Assembly (NCBI GenBank): GCA_902799355.1
Contig: CADCAG010000009.1
Span: 39,960 to 103,959 of the forward strand
Direction of reading: 5' to 3'
DNA: 64,000 nucleotides
Source: an uncultured Bacteroidales bacterium
GTDB taxonomy: Bacteria > Bacteroidota > Bacteroidia > Bacteroidales > Bacteroidaceae
Positions 50,734 through 58,580 of this stretch are shown here, piece after piece. Position numbers and translations under genes: made by a program. Each line of letters opens with the position of its first letter. Positions within the stretch are counted from its first letter, which is position 1. Under the pieces are notes generated by a model. That model was not told the origin of the DNA. It saw nothing but the letters and a program-made list of their open reading frames with translations, and did not search any database.

Positions 50734-52454
50734 TCTTTGACGTATTTTTTGAGTTTAATTTTTCGGATTAATGTCTGCAGGCGGTCGTCCTTGAGCTCTG
50801 AATCGGCCGAAGCACGCTCCAGCGCCTGTTGCCAGAACTCGAGAGCTTGCTGCTTTTCGCCAGCATGGTAATAGATGTCGCCAGCGTGCTCCAGCAAGAC
50901 GGCTGATGCGTCACTGTCGTTCTCCAGCGTAAGGTCGATATACTTGCGGGCCTCGTCGTAGCGCTTCTGCATGAAGAGGATCCATGCATAGGTGTCCAGA
51001 TAGGTGGCGTTCTTCGGCTCTGCCTTGATGGTGCGGAACGACATGCGCTCGGCTTCATCCAGACGGATGCCTTTTTCGCTGAGATAGTAGGCGTAGTTAT
51101 TCAGACAACCGATGTTGTCGTCTTTCCATACCAGACAGGAGTCGTAGGCAGCAAAGGCTTCCTGTTCCATACCCTTCTGGTGCATGATGTCACCCAGTAC
51201 GGCGTAGAAGTCGCTGACGATTGACGGGTCGCTGTCGCTGTTGATGACGTCGATGCCGTTCTGAAAGGCGTTGAGGGCGTCGTCGAGCTGTCCCTTCTGG
51301 TAGTATGCTATGCCCTGATAGTAATAAAAGGCCATTTCATCGGGATTATACTGGCGGGCAGCCTTGCATAAGTCGATGACGCGGTCGCGGTCTTCAGCCT
51401 GCCAGGCATAACTCACCAGCTGCATGCGGGCAGCAGCATGGTCGGGCGACATCTCCAAGACTTTTTCCAATACCAGGCGGATGCTGTCATTGGGCATCTT
51501 CTTCATGTTCATATACGACGCACAGAAGAGTGCCATGTCGCTGTCGCTCTCAGGCATGTCCAGCAGACGGTGGAACAGCTGCAGCACACGGGTAGAGTCA
51601 CCGCCGTGCTGCTCGCTCTCGCCAATAACCTGTCGCATCAGTGCCACACGGTCGTCTGTCGTGGCATTCTTGTTGAACAGCACACGCTCTATCATGCTGT
51701 TGGCATTGGCTGAGTCCTTCTGGTCGTTATAATAGGCCAGCAGCGCCATCTGCGCATTGCGGTTCGAAGGCTCTTCCTTCAGCACCTTGTCATAGATGGC
51801 TACAGCCCTTTTCTTCTGTCCGTTGATGTATAGCGTATTGGCATATAGGCAACGGTAGTTGTTGTCGTTAGGATACTGGTCGGCCAGCGTCTTCATCTCA
51901 GCAATGGCAGCCTTCTTATCGCCCTTCTGTGAGTAGAGGTTACTCTTGGCATACGACAGGCGCTCACTCTTACCCTCGATGGTCTCCAGACGTCCTAGTG
52001 TACGGATGGCGTTATCGTAGTCGCCCTGCTGTTCATACAGCTGTATCAGCAATCCCAGCACATCGTCGCGGTCGCGACTCTTCTCGCAGAGCTTCTCCAA
52101 GGCCGTAATGGCTTCGGGATATTTTCGCTGAGTCAGATAGGTGTTGGCCAGCGTCTCCAGATAGGTCACGTTGTCGGGCTCCAGGTCCACGGCACGTTGG
52201 CAGTATTTCAGTGAGGTGTCTTTCTGTTTCAGTCCAGCATAGTACTGTGCCAGATAGTAGTAGGCCTCAGAGCGTGTGGAGTCGATGTCGATACAGTGGC
52301 GTAACAGGTCAAAGGCAGCATCGTTGTTGCCCTTCTCCCGCTGGCAGATAGCATCCAGGAAAAAGGCGTCATAGCGCCTTGCCGTGTCATCTTGTGCCAC
52401 AGCACTGATGGCCATGACACATAGCATGCCTGTTATGTAACACCACTTCTTCAT
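50730..52454 (-). CDS. Tetratricopeptide-repeat protein, exported
   Basis: 574 residues with a signal peptide (to about residue 20, ISAVAQ) and many TPR units: examples are [42 protein letters not shown] and [21 protein letters not shown], spaced 34 residues apart. It is likely a periplasmic scaffold. It overlaps dut by 4 bp at its start and the DUF4292 gene by 4 bp at its end, so the chain dut-TPR-DUF4292 is translationally coupled. The specific partner is unknown. Confidence 0.9.
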   Translation of the reverse strand: MKKWCYITGMLCVMAISAVAQDDTARRYDAFFLDAICQREKGNNDAAFDLLRHCIDIDSTRSEAYYYLAQYYAGLKQKDTSLKYCQRAVDLEPDNVTYLETLANTYLTQRKYPEAITALEKLCEKSRDRDDVLGLLIQLYEQQGDYDNAIRTLGRLETIEGKSERLSYAKSNLYSQKGDKKAAIAEMKTLADQYPNDNNYRCLYANTLYINGQKKRAVAIYDKVLKEEPSNRNAQMALLAYYNDQKDSANANSMIERVLFNKNATTDDRVALMRQVIGESEQHGGDSTRVLQLFHRLLDMPESDSDMALFCASYMNMKKMPNDSIRLVLEKVLEMSPDHAAARMQLVSYAWQAEDRDRVIDLCKAARQYNPDEMAFYYYQGIAYYQKGQLDDALNAFQNGIDVINSDSDPSIVSDFYAVLGDIMHQKGMEQEAFAAYDSCLVWKDDNIGCLNNYAYYLSEKGIRLDEAERMSFRTIKAEPKNATYLDTYAWILFMQKRYDEARKYIDLTLENDSDASAVLLEHAGDIYYHAGEKQQALEFWQQALERASADSELKDDRLQTLIRKIKLKKYVKE

Positions 52455-52888
52455 TTCACTCCTGTATGGCCGTAACCGCCTTCGCCGCGTTCTGTCTCGT
52501 CGAGTTCCTCGACAACGACAAAGTCACCCTGCTCATGGCGGGCTATTACCATCTGGGCGATACGCTCACCGTCGTTGATAACAAAGTCCTCCTGCGACAG
52601 GTTGATAAGCACCACGCCAATCTCTCCACGATAGTCTGCATCGATGGTTCCTGGTGTGTTCAACACCGTCAGTCCATGTTTCAGGGCCAGACCACTGCGT
52701 GGACGCACCTGTGCTTCATAGCCCTCTGGCAGGGCGATGTGCAGACCTGTAGGTATGAGGCGACGCTCCATAGGATGCAGGGTAATGGGCGCATCAAGAT
52801 TGGCGCGCAGATCCATACCGGCACTCTGTGGCGTAGCGTATGCAGGCAACTGCTGGTGCCCGCGGTTGACGACTTTAATTTTGATCAT
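52451..52888 (-). CDS. dut: dUTP diphosphatase
   Basis: 145 residues from the ATG at 52888. All five trimeric dUTPase motifs are present: [48 protein letters not shown] and [11 protein letters not shown]. It hydrolyses dUTP to dUMP, supplying thymidylate synthesis and keeping uracil out of DNA. It is divergent from dgt, another dNTP-controlling enzyme, with 115 bp between them. Confidence 0.97.
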   Translation of the reverse strand: MIKIKVVNRGHQQLPAYATPQSAGMDLRANLDAPITLHPMERRLIPTGLHIALPEGYEAQVRPRSGLALKHGLTVLNTPGTIDADYRGEIGVVLINLSQEDFVINDGERIAQMVIARHEQGDFVVVEELDETERGEGGYGHTGVK

Positions 52889-52890
52889 TT

Positions 52891-52902
52891 CGAAACGTTT
52901 CG
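52891..52902. promoter_or_regulatory. 12-bp perfect palindrome in the dut leader
   Basis: CGAAACGTTTCG lies between the dut promoter and its ATG, 2 bases from the start codon. It could be an operator or a leader hairpin; no regulator is identified. Confidence 0.35.
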
Positions 52903-52916
52903 TATTAAATAATGTG

Positions 52917-52948
52917 CAAAAGTAGTCATTTCTCTCCAAACAGACAAA
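52917..52948 (-). promoter_or_regulatory. Promoter of the dut operon
   Basis: Minus strand: TTTG (52945-52948), 20-bp spacer, TACTTTTG (52917-52924), 28 bases before the ATG. Confidence 0.6.
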
Positions 52949-52987
52949 TAATTTCTCATTTTTCATCTGTAATCTTTAATTTATTGT

Positions 52988-52995
52988 TACCTTTG
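52988..52995 (+). promoter_or_regulatory. -7 element, near-leaderless, for dgt
   Basis: TACCTTTG ends 8 bases before the dgt ATG at 53004. Confidence 0.6.
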
Positions 52996-53003
52996 CACTC
53001 ATT

Positions 53004-54344
53004 ATGGAGTGGAAACAACTTATATCAAACAAGCGACTCGGTCAGGAACAGCGCCATACGGAGCGCCATGATGACCGTTCAGAATTCAAGCGTGACTACG
53101 ACCGTCTCATCTTCTCGGCACCCTTCCGTCGCCTGCAGAACAAGACGCAGGTGTTCCCCTTGCCGGGAAGCGTCTTCGTACATAACCGTCTGACTCATTC
53201 CCTTGAGGTAGCCAGTGTTGGCATGTCGTTGGGTAATGATGTGGCTCAGCGCCTTATCGATATGCGCCATCCGGAATTGCGGGGTACGCTGTTTGAGGAG
53301 ATAGGACAGATTGTGTCTACCGCCTGTCTGGCCCACGACTTGGGTAACCCGCCCTTTGGCCATTCCGGTGAGAAAGCCATCCAGACATTCTTTACAGAAG
53401 GTCCTGGCAAGGAACTGCAGAAGCAGGTGTCGCCGGCTTTCTGGGATGACATCACCCACTTTGAGGGTAATGCCAACGCTTTCCGCCTGTTGACCCACCA
53501 GTTCAAGGGCCGTCGCCCTGGTGGCTTTGTCATGTGCTACTCCACCATTGCCAGTATCGTGAAATATCCCTTTGCCTCGTCTGCTGCCAGCAAGAAGGGT
53601 AAGTTCGGGTTCTTCCAGAGTGAACAGGATACCTATAAGAGAATTGCCGATGAAATGGGCATTATTTGCGTTTCCAAGCCTGGTGAACCCCTGCGTTATG
53701 TGCGCCATCCGTTGGTATATCTCGTGGAGGCTGCTGACGATATCTGCTATGAGATTATGGACTTGGAGGATGCTCATAAGCTGAAGATTATCACCTTTGA
53801 ACAGACCCAGCGCTTGATGCTCGATTTCTTCGACGAGGAGACGCAGCAGCACATCCTGCAACGCATAGAGAGTGAACAGCTCACCGATAAAAACGAGCAG
53901 ATAGTCTATCTGCGTGCCTGTGTTATCGGTAAACTGGAGAATGAATGTGTCAACACCTTCATAGAACATGAGGACGAGATACTGGCAGGCACCTTTACGG
54001 GCAGCCTCGTAGACCATATCAGTCCTTTGCAGCGTGAGGCCTATCGTCGTTGCGCTGAGATTTCCGTGCAGCGCATCTATCGCAGCCGTCCTGTACTCGA
54101 TGTGGAGTTGTCGGGTTATAAGATTATGGAGACACTCATGCAACAGATGGTGGAGGCCGTCATGCACCCGGACCGTTACTATTCGCAGCAGCTCATTGGT
54201 CGTGTGTCCAGCCAGTATCATATCGACGACCCCGACCTGGAGGTACGCCTCATGGCCGTCATTGACTACATCAGTGGCATGACCGATGTCTATGCCCTCG
54301 ACGTCTATCAAAAGATTAACGGTATCTCCCTTCCTATTATTTAG
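53004..54344 (+). CDS. dgt: Deoxyguanosinetriphosphate triphosphohydrolase (dGTPase)
   Basis: 446 residues. HD-domain hydrolase: SAPFRRLQNKTQVFPLPGSVFVHNRLTHSLEV (HD His), CLAHDLGNPPFGHSGEKAI (HD pair) near residue 112, and EAADDICYEIMDLEDAH near 240 (third metal ligand). Length and motifs fit the Dgt family (type 2, ~440-450 aa). It splits dGTP to deoxyguanosine and triphosphate. Its stop overlaps the convergent kinase gene by 8 bp. Confidence 0.95.
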   Translation: MEWKQLISNKRLGQEQRHTERHDDRSEFKRDYDRLIFSAPFRRLQNKTQVFPLPGSVFVHNRLTHSLEVASVGMSLGNDVAQRLIDMRHPELRGTLFEEIGQIVSTACLAHDLGNPPFGHSGEKAIQTFFTEGPGKELQKQVSPAFWDDITHFEGNANAFRLLTHQFKGRRPGGFVMCYSTIASIVKYPFASSAASKKGKFGFFQSEQDTYKRIADEMGIICVSKPGEPLRYVRHPLVYLVEAADDICYEIMDLEDAHKLKIITFEQTQRLMLDFFDEETQQHILQRIESEQLTDKNEQIVYLRACVIGKLENECVNTFIEHEDEILAGTFTGSLVDHISPLQREAYRRCAEISVQRIYRSRPVLDVELSGYKIMETLMQQMVEAVMHPDRYYSQQLIGRVSSQYHIDDPDLEVRLMAVIDYISGMTDVYALDVYQKINGISLPII

Positions 54345-55998
54345 GCACTTGCAGTGTGAAGCGGCAACCGTCGTGGTAGCTTGCATCGTATGTCAGGTCA
54401 CCGCCTAAGCCTTGTGCGTGACGCTTGGCCAGCGGCAGGCCGAGTCCCAGACCTTCGGACAGGTCGTCGACTTTCATGAAGGGCTTGAAAATCATGTCCT
54501 GTGCTTCACCGCCAATGCCAGGGCCAGTATCTTCTACAGTAAAGAAGATATTGGAGAAAGTCTCAGTGATGCGTAGCTTGATATGCTGGCCGTCAGAGTA
54601 TTTGGCAGCATTGAACAGCAGCTCACGGAGGGTACGCATCAGGAAGATGTGGTTGGTCTTGATGGTGATGCTGTCCGACACCTCGCTCTCAAACTGGATG
54701 GTGGCCTTCGGGAAGCGCTCCCGTGTATAGTCGATACACTCCTTGCCGACGATGTTACATACCACCTGGTCGTTCTTGTCAGCAATCAACTCGTGGGAAG
54801 TACCGTATTCTGAACTGTCAGAGAGCATCTGCGCCATGCGGTTCAGATGGATGGCATTGTGGGTCATGGTATCGATGATGTCTGCCAGCTCTTCCTTCCT
54901 GAGCGGGTGCTGGCCTTTACACTCATGCTGGGTCTTGAGATTGTCGCCAAGCACATCGGCAAAACCCATCGCGATGTTCAACGGTGTACGCATCTGGTGT
55001 GACACATTCTGGATAAACAAAGCCTTATTCTTGACAGCCTCTTCAGCCATTGTCATGGCCTGCGCCAGTTCCTTATTATGCTTCTGGGTCTCCTCGGCAG
55101 TCTGGTGAATGCTGCTCACAGACTCATGGAGCGACTGTTGCATGACCACAAAACTGTTTTGCAGACGTCCTATGACATCTTGTCGCTTAGAGTGGGGAAT
55201 GCCATCGTCGTAGTGGCCGTCAACAATCTTTTTAGTGAGCACCAGCAGCTGGCTGAGGGGCTTGACGGTCTTCCTGGTTACCAAATAGCAGATTCCCAGG
55301 ATGAGTATCAGACCGACGAGCAGCAGGCCGCTAGCCCAATAGAGCAGCTGGTTGTAGCTCTTCAGAATCTCATGTTTCGGACATACCAGGGCGAGGTTCC
55401 ACTCCGTGCCTGCGATGGCATTATATACGACAAGGTTACCCTTCTCCTCACAGCGTTCGTCATTCTTTATAAACCGTAAGTAGGAGTGGGGCGTCGGCAA
55501 CTCTGTCTCGCTGATCGCTGTGGCCAGTTTTTGGAAGGCAAGGGTGGCAGTGACGACTCCTTTGATGGGGCCTCCGTCAGGACGAAGGGCCTTGGAATAA
55601 GTGAAGACGGTGTCGCCCGTAGCAGTGATGCTCATGGCACTACCTAGCGTAATTTGTGCGATTTCAACGGAATCTGTAGTGATGTGACAGGTGTTGACGG
55701 TGCGGTTGAGAAGGGCAATGCGAACACTGATGGACTGTAGTGAGTCAGCGCGGAAATGCTCCTCCATCAGCCAGCTGTTGGAATTGATGGCGTTCTCTAC
55801 CAGATTGGTAGTACTCTTGACACGCTGTGTGGCGGTGTTGAGCACGCTGGTGACCTGCTTCACGGTCTCTTGTTGGATGATGCTTCGTGAATAGAGGAAC
55901 AGGATGCCCAGCGCCAATACGAAGATGGGCGCGGCAGCCAGCGTGATACCAATGCTAAGCTTAGCGGAGAGCTGTCGACGAATCTTATTCATGGACAT
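54337..55998 (-). CDS. Sensor histidine kinase (intact)
   Basis: 553 residues; starts ATG-TCC-ATG, so either Met is possible. Two transmembrane helices (about 15-36 and 218-242) frame a periplasmic sensor domain. A HAMP-like region and coiled coil lead to the DHp box FIQNVSHQMRTPL with His334. The ATPase domain has the N box (RELLFNAAKYSDG, Asn463), DTGPGIG and GLGLGLPLAKR. No receiver domain is fused and no response regulator is adjacent. The gene starts 14 bp inside the upstream pseudo-kinase gene, so the two proteins are probably made together. Confidence 0.93.
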   Translation of the reverse strand: MSMNKIRRQLSAKLSIGITLAAAPIFVLALGILFLYSRSIIQQETVKQVTSVLNTATQRVKSTTNLVENAINSNSWLMEEHFRADSLQSISVRIALLNRTVNTCHITTDSVEIAQITLGSAMSITATGDTVFTYSKALRPDGGPIKGVVTATLAFQKLATAISETELPTPHSYLRFIKNDERCEEKGNLVVYNAIAGTEWNLALVCPKHEILKSYNQLLYWASGLLLVGLILILGICYLVTRKTVKPLSQLLVLTKKIVDGHYDDGIPHSKRQDVIGRLQNSFVVMQQSLHESVSSIHQTAEETQKHNKELAQAMTMAEEAVKNKALFIQNVSHQMRTPLNIAMGFADVLGDNLKTQHECKGQHPLRKEELADIIDTMTHNAIHLNRMAQMLSDSSEYGTSHELIADKNDQVVCNIVGKECIDYTRERFPKATIQFESEVSDSITIKTNHIFLMRTLRELLFNAAKYSDGQHIKLRITETFSNIFFTVEDTGPGIGGEAQDMIFKPFMKVDDLSEGLGLGLPLAKRHAQGLGGDLTYDASYHDGCRFTLQVPK

Positions 55999-57493
55999 CC
56001 TCCTTTCCTGTCTCCTGTTCTGCAGAGTCTATCATGTGGCCAAGCAGTTCAATAATCGTCTCTCCCTTCTGGTGGATGGCACTGATCTCTTCATTGGCCT
56101 CCTCAAGACTGATGGTATGATAGTTGTTGCAAAGGGTGTTCACGTGATTCATGAGGGTGTCGGCAGGTTCCAGCATCTGGTAGGTCATCTGGTGCAGGAA
56201 GGCCGTCTTCATGCGGTTTGCCTCCTGGGCTTTTCTGTTGGCCTGCTGCAACTCCTTGCTACGCTCCTTGAGTTGGGCATTCATCTGCTCTAGCTCTGCC
56301 ATTCGCGTGGCCAGCGATTGCTGTAGCTGCTGGAAGTTCTCCTGCAGCTGTCCGACCTCGTCATAGCGCTCTGTGTCAGGGATGGTACGGCTGTAGTCAC
56401 CTTGGCTGATTTTTTGTGCTGCCCTGGTGAGCATATTCAGCGGCAACAGCTTACGGTGGGTAAACAAGGTGCTGAGTATGACGGAGAGCAGCAAGCCCAC
56501 AAAGGCGATACCTATGACGAGATAGAGCAGGCGGTTGTAGTCGCCAAAGATATCGTCTTCCGGATAGATGACGCCTACGCTCCAGCCGAGGTGGTCTGTG
56601 GTGCGCCCAACGACCTGATGGCGTGTGAAGGGTTTGTAGACCACATACCAGTTACGGTCATCCATGATGAAGGGCTCCTGTCCACTCTCGCCGCTGACCA
56701 TCGACTTGACGACCTTGCGAATGGAGGGGTCGTTGTCTTTGAAGAAGAGGTTGAAGACGTTCTGCTTCGTCAACTTTTCTTTGTCGGGGTGGACGATGTA
56801 CGAACCATTACGTCCCAACAGCGTGCCGTAGCCGTTGGGCGACGGCTTGGCAGCCAGTACAATCTGTGAAAGCAACTCAATAGCGACGTCTACCGCCAGC
56901 ACTCCGACAGTCTTGTTGCTACGGTCTTTGATGGGCAGACAGAAGGAGGTCAGTGCCTCGTCTTCCGTATCGTTGTTCTTCAAGGGGTCAGTCCAACAGG
57001 CATGTCCTAAGGTCATAGGTTCGGTATACCATACCTGTTCTGTATAGGGGCGTTTGGTAAACGTGTCCTGCTGTATGAGATCTGATGGCGCATAGGGCGC
57101 TGTGGCATGGCTTTTCCTGTGGATGTAGGCCATGAAGAGTTCGCGGCCAGGGTAATAGTAGGGCTTGAAGACGATAGCACAGCCTACGATATATGGATTA
57201 CACTCTACCAGTCGGCGACTGTAGGTCAGCATGTCGTCGGGTCTGTCAAGATGTGCCGCCATCTCCCAATAGACGTTGCCTGCCGACTGTTCCACGCTCA
57301 GCAGGACGTTGTCAATGTTCTGCACCGTCACCTCCAGGGTTTGCTCGGCATTACGCATCGCCTTCTCTCTTAGTGTCTGGCGCGAAAGACTGAACAGCAC
57401 GGCCAAGGATACCAAGAGCAGCAACGCAATTACACAGGCAACTATTAAGCTTAGTCTAAGTGAAAGCGTTTGGGAGATTTTCTTAGGCAGCAT
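55985..57493 (-). CDS. Pseudo-histidine kinase: Cache-type sensor with degenerate DHp domain and no ATPase
   Basis: 502 residues from the ATG at 57493. The upstream open frame crosses a promoter element. One membrane helix near residues 14-36, a large periplasmic double-Cache-like domain (about 40-325, with PSPNGYGTLLGRNGSYIVHP), a second helix near 336-358, HAMP (around KISQGDYSRTIPDTERYDEVGQL), a coiled coil, and a final DHp-like segment AFLHQMTYQMLEP. Aligned with the neighbouring kinase (FIQNVSHQMRTP), the phosphoacceptor His is Tyr438. The protein ends about 64 residues later without a catalytic domain. It likely senses a small ligand and pairs with the kinase downstream. Confidence 0.85.
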   Translation of the reverse strand: MLPKKISQTLSLRLSLIVACVIALLLLVSLAVLFSLSRQTLREKAMRNAEQTLEVTVQNIDNVLLSVEQSAGNVYWEMAAHLDRPDDMLTYSRRLVECNPYIVGCAIVFKPYYYPGRELFMAYIHRKSHATAPYAPSDLIQQDTFTKRPYTEQVWYTEPMTLGHACWTDPLKNNDTEDEALTSFCLPIKDRSNKTVGVLAVDVAIELLSQIVLAAKPSPNGYGTLLGRNGSYIVHPDKEKLTKQNVFNLFFKDNDPSIRKVVKSMVSGESGQEPFIMDDRNWYVVYKPFTRHQVVGRTTDHLGWSVGVIYPEDDIFGDYNRLLYLVIGIAFVGLLLSVILSTLFTHRKLLPLNMLTRAAQKISQGDYSRTIPDTERYDEVGQLQENFQQLQQSLATRMAELEQMNAQLKERSKELQQANRKAQEANRMKTAFLHQMTYQMLEPADTLMNHVNTLCNNYHTISLEEANEEISAIHQKGETIIELLGHMIDSAEQETGKEDVHE

Positions 57494-57517
57494 TTTAGTG
57501 TTAATAGCTTGGTGATG

Positions 57518-57525
57518 CAAATATA
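57518..57525 (-). promoter_or_regulatory. -7 element for the two-gene kinase unit
   Basis: TATATTTG on the minus strand, 24 bases before the ATG at 57493. Confidence 0.5.
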
Positions 57526-57599
57526 GCAAATTTTATGTTTTTTGCATCCATCGAGCCTTCTATTTATAGAATATTAACACTTTAGCGTACCTATTGCCT

Positions 57600-58454
57600 T
57601 CAATTCTTGTGTATAGACTTGATAATACCCACATACGCCAACAGGATGACATTCATCATCAGGGCGTAGACAATGGCTGGTATGGCCATCACGTCGTTGG
57701 CAAAGACAAATGGACTGCTGGCAATAGAGATGGCCTGGGCAGCATTCTGCATACCTATTTCTATAATAATAGTACGCTGTTCACGACCCGACAGTCGTAG
57801 CAGCCACGCCAGCACGACGCCACCGCCCATGGCCAGCAGGATGAGCACCGTCATGGCCAGTCCCAGCTGGGGAAACTCGCGGATGATGGTCTCGCGGTTC
57901 TGGATGAAGAAGATGCTTGCCAGCAGCACAAGGGCAGGGAATGCCAGCTTCTTCAGCACGCCATGCAGTTTGTGCGCCAACTCTCCGCGCCACAGCGCCA
58001 GCAGCAGACCAATCACGATGGGCACCAGCATCAACACGATGTTCTGTACCAGCAGGTTGCCTACAGGCAGCGTTATCGACTGGTTCTCACCCACCAGTCC
58101 TGTGGCATAGCTCATGACGAGCGGACCCGTAAACAGCGTGATAATGCTGCTCAGCATGGTCAGCGACACCGACAGGGCGACATCGCCGCCTGCCAGCATG
58201 GAGAACACATTGCTGGAACTGCCGCCTGGACTGCAGGCTATCAGCATGACACCTAAGAAGAACACGGCTTCCAGCTGGAAACCATAACCAATGGCTAAAC
58301 CTATCAGTGGCAGCAACAGAATCTGGCCTGCCAGACCCACCAGCACGGCACGCGGACGCTCCACCACCAGACGGAAGTCGGCAGGGCGCAGCGTCAGTCC
58401 TAAGTCGAACATCAGCAGCACGAGGATGGGCAGTACAATAAAAATCGTATTCAT
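57600..58454 (-). CDS. Bile acid:sodium symporter (BASS) family transporter
   Basis: 284 residues from the ATG at 58454, the longer frame being promoter and leader. About nine hydrophobic segments; the family patterns FDLGLTLRPADF near the N-terminus, CSPGGSSSNVFSMLAGGDVALSVSLT near 83 and EIGMQNAAQAISIA near 230 (sodium and substrate crossover regions) are clear. Members move bile acids, pantoate or other organic anions with sodium; the substrate here is unknown. It is monocistronic and divergent from the GH127 gene. Confidence 0.92.
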   Translation of the reverse strand: MNTIFIVLPILVLLMFDLGLTLRPADFRLVVERPRAVLVGLAGQILLLPLIGLAIGYGFQLEAVFFLGVMLIACSPGGSSSNVFSMLAGGDVALSVSLTMLSSIITLFTGPLVMSYATGLVGENQSITLPVGNLLVQNIVLMLVPIVIGLLLALWRGELAHKLHGVLKKLAFPALVLLASIFFIQNRETIIREFPQLGLAMTVLILLAMGGGVVLAWLLRLSGREQRTIIIEIGMQNAAQAISIASSPFVFANDVMAIPAIVYALMMNVILLAYVGIIKSIHKN

Positions 58455-58462
58455 ACGGAGTG

Positions 58463-58470
58463 CAAAGGTA
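58463..58470 (-). promoter_or_regulatory. -7 element, near-leaderless, for the BASS gene
   Basis: TACCTTTG on the minus strand, 8 bases before the ATG at 58454. Confidence 0.6.
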
Positions 58471-58522
58471 GTAAAAAGTTTACAGCTATGAAATAAGAAG
58501 TAAGAAAAAAGTGCATTTTTCT

Positions 58523-58553
58523 TTTGTATTTTGCACACTTATTCGTAACTTTG
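58523..58553 (+). promoter_or_regulatory. Promoter of the GH127 gene
   Basis: TTTG (58523-58526), 19-bp spacer, TAACTTTG (58546-58553), 27 bases before the ATG. Confidence 0.7.
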
Positions 58554-58580
58554 CATCGTGAAACTAACAGAAACAATCCT

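Noticed and set aside
53079-54386. Minus-strand frame of 435 codons within dgt
   Set aside because: The dgt HD motifs lie on the other strand, and the composition of this frame is that of a shadow.
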